Positions 24,754-30,399 of a DNA stretch of 54,753 nucleotides are shown here, in pieces (the first letter of the stretch is position 1; every line of letters begins with the position of its first letter). This stretch comes from a virus. A program made the translations under genes and the position numbers. The notes beneath the pieces are model-generated. The model saw only the letters and a list, made by a program, of their open reading frames with translations. It was not told where the DNA came from and ran no database searches. The stretch is from positions 1 through 54,753 of IMG/VR virus record IMGVR_UViG_3300009176_000011; one strand, written 5' to 3'.

Positions 24754-25041
24754 ATGCGACCCAAGCTGAGTTACGAGCCGGGTTTGGTCACGGGAACCGC
24801 AGTCGGTGCGGTTCTGGCGCTGCTGGTGGGCTACGGCGTGCTGGATACCGAGAAGGCGGGACTGTGGGGCGCCGTGCTGGCGTTCGTCGTGCCGGTCGCA
24901 CAGGGTTCCATCTCGCGGCTCTTCACGATGTCCCTGGCGAAGCTCAGAGATGCAGGCGTGCATCCGGAGTCGGTCACTGCTGCAGCCCACGTCACCAGAC
25001 GGCGCAGGCACGCGAGCAAGGCCAGAGACGCGAGCGCATGA
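24754..25041 (+). CDS. Holin-like small membrane protein
   Basis: A 95-residue protein with two hydrophobic segments (GLVTGTAVGAVLALLVGYGVL and GLWGAVLAFVVPVAQGSI), separated by a short charged loop, and a basic tail (VTRRRRHASKARDA). This is the topology of two-pass holins. ATG 24754 is chosen because an AAGG lies just upstream and the N-terminal extension is not membrane-like. Overlaps the SH3b gene (ATGA), a possible lysis pair. Confidence 0.6.
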   Translation: MRPKLSYEPGLVTGTAVGAVLALLVGYGVLDTEKAGLWGAVLAFVVPVAQGSISRLFTMSLAKLRDAGVHPESVTAAAHVTRRRRHASKARDASA

Positions 25042-25403
25042 AACTCCGCGTCACGGCATCCTCACTGCGCGTGCGCTCCTCCCCTGACGTGCTGGCGCCC
25101 ATTGTGGCGACGCTGTCCAAGGGAGACGAGGTGGAGAGCGCAGAGACACCGTGGAGGCTCGTCAGGACGTCCGGAGGAGTGGTGGGTTGGGTAAGCGCCT
25201 CGCACGTCACAGAGGCTACGCAGGACGCATTGGTGAGGCTTTCGTGCCCGTTCTGCCGTCACTCGTTCGACGCTGTGTCCGTTGGCGCCGTGGCTACGTG
25301 TCCGAATCCATCGAGACTACCGGGAGACACGGCGGAGCAGCGTGCTGCGGGTGGGAGACTCTGCCGGGCGTCGTTCCGCTACGTCTCGCCTCACGTCCTC
25401 TGA
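25038..25403 (+). CDS. SH3b-domain protein
   Basis: A 121-residue protein. Residues 1-58 form a bacterial SH3 domain: LRVTASSLRVRSSPDVLAPI...GDEVE, then WRLVRTSGGVVGWVSASHV. The rest carries CPFC and Cys residues as in a small zinc site. SH3b modules bind cell-wall peptides; no catalytic domain is fused. Overlap with the holin-like gene suggests a lysis role such as an endolysin accessory. Confidence 0.7.
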   Translation: MKLRVTASSLRVRSSPDVLAPIVATLSKGDEVESAETPWRLVRTSGGVVGWVSASHVTEATQDALVRLSCPFCRHSFDAVSVGAVATCPNPSRLPGDTAEQRAAGGRLCRASFRYVSPHVL

Positions 25404-25410
25404 CGGCGAA

Positions 25411-25438
25411 GCGGCCCGCCGATTCAACGGCGGGCCGC
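25411..25438. terminator. Strong perfect hairpin
   Basis: GCGGCCCGCCG (25411-25421), loop ATTCAA, CGGCGGGCCGC (25428-25438): an 11-bp perfect stem between the plus-strand SH3b gene and the minus-strand tRNA array. Another 8-bp stem (25482-25489 with 25521-25528) follows. Probable bidirectional terminator or RNA-end protection. The remainder of 25439-25724 contains no convincing gene. Confidence 0.6.
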
Positions 25439-25724
25439 GAAGTGAGTCCTTGCCGGAGCATGCGCCCGGTTCAGACCCAAGCGGCGGGAGAGGCAGTCGG
25501 GCAGACGCGGGGATTTACCGTCCCGCCGTCCTCAGCTTGCACCACCTTCGCTACGTGGTTGCCGTACTCCACCCTGATCCCGCTACGGCTCCGGGGGCGA
25601 AGGCACTCCGCTGCTCTGCGGCGACGGTCGCACTTCGCAAGGTTAGGTGGGAGAGCCACTATCTCCCCGAAAGGAGACCTGAACAGCACGGGCTTCCGCC
25701 CGCGTGTATGGCTTCACCACCTAG

Positions 25725-25795
25725 AGCCACTGAGGAGATTCGAACTCCTAACCGTCACCTTGGAAGGGTGCCGCGCTACATTGCGCTACAGTGGC
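25725..25795 (-). tRNA. tRNA-Gly(TCC)
   Basis: Acceptor GCCACTG/CAGTGGC, D-arm GCGC/GCGC, anticodon loop CTTCCAA with TCC at 34-36, T-arm AGGAG-TTCGAAT-CTCCT. No encoded CCA. Discriminator T. Last gene of the array. Confidence 0.9.
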
Positions 25796-25798
25796 ACA

Positions 25799-25870
25799 TC
25801 GGGTTGCGAGGAATCGAACCTCGTCACTCCTGCTCCCAAAGCAGGCGCCCAACCATTAGGCTACAACCCG
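25799..25870 (-). tRNA. tRNA-Pro(TGG)
   Basis: Acceptor CGGGTTG/CAACCCG, anticodon stem CCTGC/GCAGG with loop TTTGGGA (TGG), T-arm CGAGG-TTCGATT-CCTCG, discriminator A. Confidence 0.93.
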
Positions 25871-25875
25871 TCCAG

Positions 25876-25948
25876 TGGACCCCGTCAGATTTGAACTAAC
25901 GACCCTCCGCTTGCAGGGCGGATGCTCTACCAACTGAGCTAGGGGCCC
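25876..25948 (-). tRNA. tRNA-Ala(TGC)
   Basis: Acceptor GGGCCCC/GGGGTCC, D-arm GCTC/GAGC, anticodon stem TCCGC/GCGGA with loop CCTGCAA. Anticodon TGC; position 33 is C rather than the near-universal T, an oddity. T-arm GTTAG-TTCAAAT-CTGAC. The acceptor lacks an obvious G3-U70 pair. Confidence 0.85.
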
Positions 25949-25979
25949 ATTCGGGGCTAATATCCTCACCTTCTGCCGC

Positions 25980-26040
25980 GGTGACAAGCCGGGCTCCAGA
26001 TCGGGGTTCACCCCCGGTTCGCCATTCAGCAGGAGTCACC
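25980..26040. other. Structured spacer inside tRNA array
   Basis: GGTGAC (25980-25985) pairs with GTCACC (26035-26040), enclosing a CCGGG/CCCGG and a GGGG/CCCC hairpin. It fills the only large gap (about 115 bases) in the tRNA array and is close to tRNA length, but has no T-arm. Possibly a decayed tRNA. Confidence 0.3.
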
Positions 26041-26062
26041 CCGCCTATCCAGCGAACCTTAT

Positions 26063-26133
26063 AGCGCCGTGCGGATTCGAACCGCAACCAACCGGCTCCA
26101 AAGGCCGGCGTCCTGCCAATTAGACGACGGCGC
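26063..26133 (-). tRNA. tRNA-Gln(TTG)
   Basis: Acceptor GCGCCGT/ACGGCGC, anticodon stem CCGGC/GCCGG with loop CTTTGGA (TTG), T-arm TGCGG-TTCGAAT-CCGCA. Confidence 0.9.
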
Positions 26134-26135
26134 AG

Positions 26136-26224
26136 AGGAAGGTAGAGGATTCGAACCTCTGCGGGAGATCCCTCCCGGCTATCGGTTAGCAACCGAACGC
26201 CTTGCCAGACTCGGCCAACCTTCC
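26136..26224 (-). tRNA. tRNA-Ser(GCT)
   Basis: Class II tRNA of 89 bases: acceptor GGAAGGT/ACCTTCC, anticodon stem TTCGG/CCGAT with loop TTGCTAA (GCT), long variable arm, T-arm AGAGG-TTCGAAT-CCTCT. Confidence 0.92.
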
Positions 26225-26229
26225 GTCAG

Positions 26230-26303
26230 TAGTGGCGGCGGGATTTGAACCCGCGATCTTCGCCTTGAAAGGGCGACGGCTTAAGCCGCTTGCCTACGCC
26301 ACC
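26230..26303 (-). tRNA. tRNA-Glu(TTC)
   Basis: Acceptor GGTGGCG/CGCCACT with a terminal G-T pair, anticodon stem TCGCC/GGCGA with loop CTTTCAA (TTC), T-arm GCGGG-TTCAAAT-CCCGC, discriminator A. Confidence 0.9.
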
Positions 26304-26310
26304 TCACCAG

Positions 26311-26383
26311 TGCCCCGAGGAGGATTCGAACCCCCGTCTTCGGGATAGAAGCCCGCTATCCTGCTCCGTTGGACGATCAGGGC
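26311..26383 (-). tRNA. tRNA-Arg(TCT)
   Basis: Acceptor GCCCTGA/TCGGGGC, anticodon stem GCGGG/CCCGA with loop CTTCTAT (TCT), T-arm GGGGG-TTCGAAT-CCTCC. Reads AGA/AGG, rare codons in a GC-rich host. Confidence 0.9.
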
Positions 26384-26385
26384 GA

Positions 26386-26459
26386 TAGTCCGCCTTGGGT
26401 TTGAACCAAGGACCTCTCGTGTATAAGACGAGCGCTCTAACCGTCTGAGCTAGCGGACT
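26386..26459 (-). tRNA. tRNA-Ile(TAT)
   Basis: Acceptor AGTCCGC/GCGGACT, D-arm GCTC/GAGC, anticodon stem CTCGT/ACGAG with loop CTTATAC (TAT), T-arm CTTGG-TTCAAAC-CCAAG. It reads AUA with a genomic TAT anticodon instead of the usual lysidine-modified CAT. Confidence 0.9.
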
Positions 26460-26462
26460 GCA

Positions 26463-26535
26463 TGGTCCGTGCTGGCTTCGAACCAGCGCGCGTCCGCTTA
26501 AAAGGCGGCTGCTCTGCCTGCTGAGCTAACGGACC
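26463..26535 (-). tRNA. tRNA-Lys(TTT)
   Basis: Acceptor GGTCCGT/ACGGACC, D-arm GCTC/GAGC, anticodon loop CTTTTAA (TTT), T-arm GCTGG-TTCGAAG-CCAGC, discriminator A. Confidence 0.93.
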
Positions 26536-26549
26536 CGGCCTTGCAAAGG

Positions 26550-26636
26550 TGCTCGCGGGAGGAATCGAACCTCCATGGGGCATCACCCCCAGCCGGGTTT
26601 AAACCGACCGCGTCTCGCCGCTTTCGCCACGCGAGC
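26550..26636 (-). tRNA. tRNA-Leu(TAA)
   Basis: Class II tRNA, 87 bases: acceptor GCTCGCG/CGCGAGC, anticodon stem GTCGG/CCGGC with loop TTTAAAC (TAA), long variable arm (CTGGGGG...CCCC region), T-arm GGAGG-TTCGATT-CCTCC, discriminator A. Confidence 0.92.
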
Positions 26637-26639
26637 ATA

Positions 26640-26713
26640 TACCCTAGGAGGGATTCGAACCCCCACTGCCCTGATCCTAAGTCAGGTGACTCCTACCGTT
26701 GGTCTACTAGGGC
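26640..26713 (-). tRNA. Class I tRNA with TAG anticodon (nominally Leu)
   Basis: Acceptor GCCCTAG/CTAGGGT, anticodon stem CCTGA/TCAGG with loop CTTAGGA, anticodon TAG (codon CUA). The variable region is only five bases (GCAGT), unlike bacterial tRNA-Leu, which is class II; compare the class II tRNA-Leu(TAA) beside it. T-arm GGGGG-TTCGAAT-CCCTC. The amino acid it carries cannot be settled from sequence. Confidence 0.85.
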
Positions 26714-26718
26714 CCAAA

Positions 26719-26791
26719 TACCAAGAGAGAGATTCGAACTCTCAACATCCCGATCTTGAATCGGGCGCCTCTACCGTTGGGCTATCTTGGC
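26719..26791 (-). tRNA. Class I tRNA with CAA anticodon (nominally Leu)
   Basis: Acceptor GCCAAGA/TCTTGGT, D-arm GCC/GGC, anticodon stem CCCGA/TCGGG with loop TTCAAGA, anticodon CAA (codon UUG). Variable region ATGTT is short, so again not a normal class II tRNA-Leu; the body looks more like tRNA-Gln. T-arm GAGAG-TTCGAAT-CTCTC, discriminator A. Confidence 0.85.
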
Positions 26792-26795
26792 ACAG

Positions 26796-26882
26796 AGGGA
26801 GCGATGGGATTCGAACCCATGGAGCCTTGCGGCCCTCCAGTTTTCAAGACTGGCGCAATCGTCCGGACTCTGCCACACTCCC
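26796..26882 (-). tRNA. tRNA-Ser(TGA)
   Basis: Class II, 87 bases: acceptor GGGAGTG/CGCTCCC, anticodon stem CCAGT/ACTGG with loop CTTGAAA (TGA), long variable arm, T-arm ATGGG-TTCGAAT-CCCAT. First tRNA of the array. Confidence 0.93.
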
Positions 26883-26892
26883 GCCGACAATT

Positions 26893-27123
26893 CTACCCGC
26901 GCGGCGGTCTATCTGCAAGCCTCACCTCTCGCGGATACCCAGCACGAACGAGCAACTGGTGTGCAATCCACGACTCCGGAGAGCCGTAGATGTTCGCGAT
27001 CTCCTGGTGCGGGATGAAAGAGCCCCCAGGAACGCCGTGGACGAAGAACGCCAGCCCGGCAGGCGTCACGGTAGCACTGGCCCCTACGTTCGACGGCGAG
27101 CGTCGTTCTTCGCGCGTGTACAT
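26893..27123 (-). CDS. Hypothetical protein
   Basis: A 76-residue protein between the HNH gene (40-nt overlap) and the tRNAs. GLAFFVHGVPGGSFIPHQEIANIYGSPESW and LVRAGYPREVRL resemble a small DNA- or protein-binding fold. A GTG 18 codons later could be the true start. No family recognised. Confidence 0.5.
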   Translation of the reverse strand: MYTREERRSPSNVGASATVTPAGLAFFVHGVPGGSFIPHQEIANIYGSPESWIAHQLLVRAGYPREVRLADRPPRG

Positions 27124-27584
27124 GGCTTCCTCACGGGTTCAGGCAGAGACCAGCCGGAGCGTTCGAAGAAAAACAGGCCGTCGTCTGGATTGCACACCTC
27201 GCGATACTCTGCCAAGGTCATATTCCTCTTGCTCTCGTTACACTCCGCGCACGCGACGACCTTGACGGTTGCATCTCCTTTGCCGCCCCGGCTCCGAGGT
27301 GTGACGTGGTCCCGGGTGCGCAGGTTGGGGGGATGCGACGTACCGCTCTCCCGCCAGTCCGCCAGCAACCCCGGGACCTGTCCGGCGGGAACCGTCTGTA
27401 TCCCACAGTACCAGCACAGCCGCCTCTTATCTGAGCCGCAGTCATCCCCTCGCATTTTCTTGAAGGGGGGCAGAGGGACCGAAGGCGGCACCACGGGCAC
27501 GATCAACGCGCCATCCATCGGCGGCACGTAATCCATCTTCACGCGGGGGATCTTAGAACTGCGCCGCTTCATCGGGTGGCCCAT
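27084..27584 (-). CDS. HNH endonuclease
   Basis: A 166-residue protein with an HNH core: CWYCG (first zinc Cys pair, about res 57), TRDHVTPRSRGGKGD (His-general base with the N and H region), then VVACAECNESKRNMTLAEYREV with the second Cys pair and catalytic Asn. This matches McrA/His-Me-finger nucleases, often free-standing homing or packaging nucleases in phages. An internal ATG at 27572 is an alternative start. Next to the tRNA array, a frequent spot for homing nucleases. Confidence 0.88.
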   Translation of the reverse strand: MGHPMKRRSSKIPRVKMDYVPPMDGALIVPVVPPSVPLPPFKKMRGDDCGSDKRRLCWYCGIQTVPAGQVPGLLADWRESGTSHPPNLRTRDHVTPRSRGGKGDATVKVVACAECNESKRNMTLAEYREVCNPDDGLFFFERSGWSLPEPVRKPCTRAKNDARRRT

Positions 27585-27610
27585 GGCCGATTCGAGTTGA
27601 GGTTACCTGC

Positions 27611-27757
27611 GTGGCGGATCAGGGAGACAGCCGGGGAGTGTCGGGTCTCAACCCAGCTTCACGGAACGAAAGATACCAAGGCGATCTCCCGACCGCCCAG
27701 GAACGAGGAGGATTTCCGCTCGTTATCCCGTGGCTACGCGGCTACCTGACCCGCCAC
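27611..27757 (-). ncRNA. Stem-closed structured RNA candidate (147 nt)
   Basis: GTGGCGGATCAGG (27611-27623) is complementary to CCTGACCCGCCAC (27745-27757) over 13 positions. The one imperfect pair is G-U if read on the minus strand and A-C on the plus strand, pointing to a minus-strand RNA. Inside are AACGAG/CTCGTT, GGCG/CGCC, GGGT/ACCC and GACA/TGTC helices. It lies between the HNH gene and a RiPP-precursor-like gene. Could be a riboregulator or a non-coding RNA. Confidence 0.5.
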
Positions 27758-27764
27758 CAGTGAG

Positions 27765-28112
27765 TTAGATGCTGTTGCAGTTGGCCGAACCGTTGCACGC
27801 GCTCTGCCAGCAGTTCGTCTGCAAGGTGTGTCCGGGGCAACCGGCGTATTGCACGCAGGTCATAACTCCGGTGTTGCACCAGTCCCACCCGGAGTTGTCA
27901 ATTCCGCCGCCGCAACCGAAGCGATTCGGGTCAAGCGAATTGCCGTTCTGCACACAGAACGCAGCGCACGTACTACCGTCGTTGGCGCAGGTATGCCCGC
28001 CGATAGTCGCATCGTCCACCCGGCCGCGGACAGTTCCCCCAGCGTAGTGGGCGGCGTCAATATCGAACGACACCACCTCCAGCGCCTCGATCTCCAGCTT
28101 GAGTTTACGCAT
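27765..28112 (-). CDS. RiPP (pinensin-like) precursor homologue 1
   Basis: A 115-residue protein with a very strong Shine-Dalgarno (AAAGGAGG). Leader MRKLKLEIEALEVVSFDID, a GTVRGRV element near residue 27, then a Cys/Gly/Asn-rich core of ten Cys (CANDGSTCAAFC, CNTGVMTCVQYAGC, CWQSACNGSANC). Leader pattern agrees with three other genes here and with pinensin-family precursors. No LanB/LanC/LanM, protease or ABC exporter is in the phage, so host enzymes would be needed for modification. Confidence 0.75.
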   Translation of the reverse strand: MRKLKLEIEALEVVSFDIDAAHYAGGTVRGRVDDATIGGHTCANDGSTCAAFCVQNGNSLDPNRFGCGGGIDNSGWDWCNTGVMTCVQYAGCPGHTLQTNCWQSACNGSANCNSI

Positions 28113-28177
28113 TTTTGCAGCCTCCTTTGGGCTTTTGCGCTTAGTGGCGCCACGTAAGGTATCGGGGCCGGCGCCTT

Positions 28178-28402
28178 TCACCCCTTGTTCCGTAGCCAGC
28201 AGTGTCCGCGCCAATCCTCGCAGGGACCGTCGTGTCTAGGAGCCAGGAGGCAAACGCTACCCGGGTAATCTCCGGAGAGCGCAGCACATGTTGGCGAGCG
28301 AGGGTGGGCGGCGCGGTCTGCCTCGGTCCATTGATCCATCTCCTCCAATGAGCCACGCCCGTTCGCCAAGTCGATGACCAGCACGTCTAGTGAAACACTC
28401 AT
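28178..28402 (-). CDS. Hypothetical protein within RiPP-like cluster
   Basis: A 74-residue protein with AAAGGAGA eight bases before ATG 28402. It contains LDVLVIDLANGRGSLEEMDQW and a C-terminal CALSGDYPGSVC...CEDWRGHCW-type stretch with several Cys, resembling the small Cys/His protein at 36329-36523 (both have a C...H...C-x-W pattern). Function unknown. Confidence 0.6.
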   Translation of the reverse strand: MSVSLDVLVIDLANGRGSLEEMDQWTEADRAAHPRSPTCAALSGDYPGSVCLLAPRHDGPCEDWRGHCWLRNKG

Positions 28403-28558
28403 CCGTGCATCTCCTTTTGTTGACTCCGTCGCGCGACGGTGCATGGTGAGGAGGCAGGACGTTGGGTTGCAACTACAGGCTTCGCATTCGCCGCGCCCCG
28501 ATACGGCGCCCTCACGTTCACGCTCTACCTGTCCAACGTCCTACCCGTCAGTTTGCGA

Positions 28559-28594
28559 CGCCGAGTGGTTTTCCAGCGGCAGGCCCACTCGGCG
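28559..28594. other. 10-bp hairpin
   Basis: CGCCGAGTGG (28559-28568) and CCACTCGGCG (28585-28594) with a 16-base loop, in the 321-base gap between 28402 and 28724. No T-tract either side. The rest of this gap has no gene I trust. Confidence 0.5.
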
Positions 28595-28642
28595 CCCGTG
28601 CGATCCAATCCCTGCCGGACAGACCGCACGCATTTCAGGTGT

Positions 28643-28715
28643 GGAGCCGGTGCGGGAAGAAAGGAGTTCCCCCAAACCGTGGCGGCCTGCTAGCCGTTCC
28701 GCCTACACCGGCTCC
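28643..28715. other. Stem-closed 73-base element
   Basis: GGAGCCGGTG (28643-28652) pairs perfectly with CACCGGCTCC (28706-28715). Inside lies a GGCGG/CCGCC hairpin. The length equals a tRNA, but no T-arm or anticodon arm is seen. Adjacent to RiPP-like gene 2. Confidence 0.4.
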
Positions 28716-28723
28716 GCGAAATA

Positions 28724-28963
28724 TCAGTAACAGCCGTTGTTCGTCCCCATGCAGGCGTCCAGCCGGAAAGTACGGCAGTAGACCCCCGTGCAGACGGGGC
28801 ACGTCGCTCCGTTGTAGCACGTCGGCTGCGGGCCTTCGCTGTAGGGACACGGCGCAGGGCTCTCGATCGACGTACCCGCGTCCACGTAGGCCGTCACTCC
28901 CGCACGGGCGACGGGGAAGCTCTCTACCTGCAGCGCGTCGATGGCGAGTCGAAGCTTTTTCAT
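28724..28963 (-). CDS. RiPP (pinensin-like) precursor homologue 2
   Basis: A 79-residue peptide with leader MKKLRLAIDALQVESF, then PVARAGVTAYVDAG and a core of eight Cys (CPYSEGPQPTCYNGATCPVC, GVYC, DACMGTNNGCY). GGAGAGAG precedes the ATG. The shortest of the four paralogues and the one with the most diverged GTVRG element. Confidence 0.75.
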   Translation of the reverse strand: MKKLRLAIDALQVESFPVARAGVTAYVDAGTSIESPAPCPYSEGPQPTCYNGATCPVCTGVYCRTFRLDACMGTNNGCY

Positions 28964-28999
28964 CGGTCTCTCTCCGGGTGTGATTGGGGGGGGGGCGTG

Positions 29000-29299
29000 T
29001 CAGGGGCAGCACGGAGCCACCTCGTTCGTGGCGCTCGGGCATACCCGCTGGCACACGCTCTCGTACGGGCTATAGCAGGTCCACCAACACGTGTTGACGC
29101 AGGTGTACGGCTGGCGTGACGTGCCTTCGCCGTCTCCGCCGGAATCAGGGGAGTACTGGACGCAGAGGTTGCACGTATCGTTTACGCAGTACGTGACCCC
29201 CGACTGCTGCCCCCTTACGGTTCCGCGCGGGGTGGCCGTGACGCGCGTCTCGAACGACTCCACGGCCAGCTCTTCCAGGTCCAGCCTCAGCTTCCGCAT
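29000..29299 (-). CDS. RiPP (pinensin-like) precursor homologue 3
   Basis: A 99-residue peptide: leader MRKLRLDLEELAVESFETR, PRGTVRGQQ element, then eleven Cys including CVNDTCNLC, CVNTCWWTC, CQRVC and a terminal CCP. ATG 29299 follows AGAGGAG. The leader is the closest of the four to the pinensin-type consensus. The frame upstream is open but contains non-coding structure, so it is not included. Confidence 0.8.
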   Translation of the reverse strand: MRKLRLDLEELAVESFETRVTATPRGTVRGQQSGVTYCVNDTCNLCVQYSPDSGGDGEGTSRQPYTCVNTCWWTCYSPYESVCQRVCPSATNEVAPCCP

Positions 29300-29791
29300 G
29301 GTCAGCTCCTCTTGAGGTTTGGCTACACCGACTCCGTTTTGTTGCACAGAATGGTTGAGGCGTGCTGTTACGCCAAAGTCCGTCCGCATGCAGATGCCGC
29401 TTCTTACTCGGCAGCAAGTCTGACTGGCCTTCCGCCACACCGATCTGAGCGCCGATGTGAGGATCCGCCCACGGACTTGCACCGTGACTACCGGATGCCT
29501 CCGGCGTGCTGCTTACACCATGCGAATCACTCCACGCACCCGCGTTACAGACGCTCCCCACTAGATGCAGCGGCAAACTGCCTCGTGGAAGCGATTCGTC
29601 CGCCGCGTTCATACGTAGCGGGCGACCTGATGTCGGCTATCCCCGAAGGTGCTACCGGGGCCTGCGTTGCCGTTCGCCGCGTGGAACCAGGCTTTCGAAT
29701 TTTACGCAACCATGCCAAGCAGTCACAACCTCTCTTTGTTAACCCGGGGAGGAATTCCGGGCACGGGACGCACCGCGTATGCGCCTCAACT
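29300..29791. other. 490-base region without a confident gene
   Basis: Open frames on both strands here lack ribosome-binding sites and protein-like composition. It contains the tRNA-like fold at 29462-29528 and a CCCGG/CCGGG hairpin near 29750. It separates the RiPP-like genes from the upstream minus-strand genes and may hold 5' leader RNA. Confidence 0.4.
29462..29528 (-). other. tRNA-like four-stem element
   Basis: On the minus strand: GATTCGC (29522-29528) with GCGGATC (29462-29468), 7 bp; GTG/CAC D-like arm; CCGGA-GGCA-TCCGG hairpin; and CACGG-TGCAAGT-CCGTG T-like arm. The anticodon-position loop is only four bases, so it is not a functional tRNA by usual rules. Confidence 0.35.
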
Positions 29792-30046
29792 TCACCCGCC
29801 GTGCCGGGTGATTGCTACGTTTGGTGGCTGGCGTCCTGCTTTAGACGACGTGGGCACTAGGTCCGCACGGCAGGTCGCTACTCCTGCATCTCCAGCCGTC
29901 TCCCCGCCCCCCGTACGTCGCTTGCCCCCCATGTAGCTCCACTGGCGAGGCCGCAGACCCTTCCGGATGCGGCGCTTCTCGCGTGACACCGTGCGAGCGT
30001 TGCGGCGGGTGGACTTGGTGCCCTGCCGTCGCGATACCCTGCTCAC
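29792..30046 (-). CDS. Small basic protein
   Basis: An 84-residue Arg/Lys-rich protein: VSRVSRRQGTKSTRRNARTVSREKRRIRK, then GLRPRQWSYMGGKRRTGGG. GTG 30046 overlaps the upstream stop (GTGA). The charge suggests nucleic-acid binding. The last third may be non-conserved. Confidence 0.55.
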   Translation of the reverse strand: MSRVSRRQGTKSTRRNARTVSREKRRIRKGLRPRQWSYMGGKRRTGGGETAGDAGVATCRADLVPTSSKAGRQPPNVAITRHGG

Positions 30047-30363
30047 GCCGCCACCTTCTCGCGCAACCCAGCGATGGCACACTCTGCGGCGCCGGTGAAG
30101 TTGTCTCGGTCGAACAGGCGCGGATCGAACTCGTCTCCGCCGATATCCACCTTCATCACCCGACCACGCAGATAGTCGAAGTACAGGCGGTCGTTGGTCG
30201 TGAAGTTCTCGCCGCGTTCCGTCCCTGCAGCGTCGATGATCTCCCGGCACTCCTCCACCGACAGCGCTCCCTTATCGTGCACGAAGCTCATCCCCTGCGC
30301 ATGCGTGGCTGCGTGCAGCGCCGCGAGCACTTCGGCCTTGTCCAGCCCCTTGATGTCAACCAT
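30043..30363 (-). CDS. Hypothetical protein
   Basis: A 106-residue protein (VDIKGLDKAEVLAALHAATHAQGMSFV...). GGAGACGAG precedes ATG 30363. The segments GALSVEECREIIDA, YFDYLRGRVMKVDI and RLFDRDNFTGAA look like a small conserved phage protein with a compact alpha/beta fold. Function unknown. Confidence 0.65.
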   Translation of the reverse strand: MVDIKGLDKAEVLAALHAATHAQGMSFVHDKGALSVEECREIIDAAGTERGENFTTNDRLYFDYLRGRVMKVDIGGDEFDPRLFDRDNFTGAAECAIAGLREKVAA

Positions 30364-30399
30364 CTCTCGTCTCCATCTGGTTCAAGGTGTACCTACAGG

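Noticed and set aside
25151-25899. Long plus-strand frames across the tRNA array start
   Set aside because: They overlap clear tRNAs and the SH3b gene out of frame, with no ribosome-binding site.
26640-26713. Amber-suppressor tRNA to explain the TAG at 37546
   Set aside because: The anticodon reads TAG (decodes CUA), not CTA, so it cannot suppress amber by normal pairing.
26575-27531. 318-codon plus-strand frame
   Set aside because: Runs across four tRNAs and antisense to the HNH gene; tRNA T-arms recur in its translation.
29312-29860. 182-codon plus-strand frame
   Set aside because: No ribosome-binding site, random composition, and antisense to the basic protein gene and RiPP-like gene leader.
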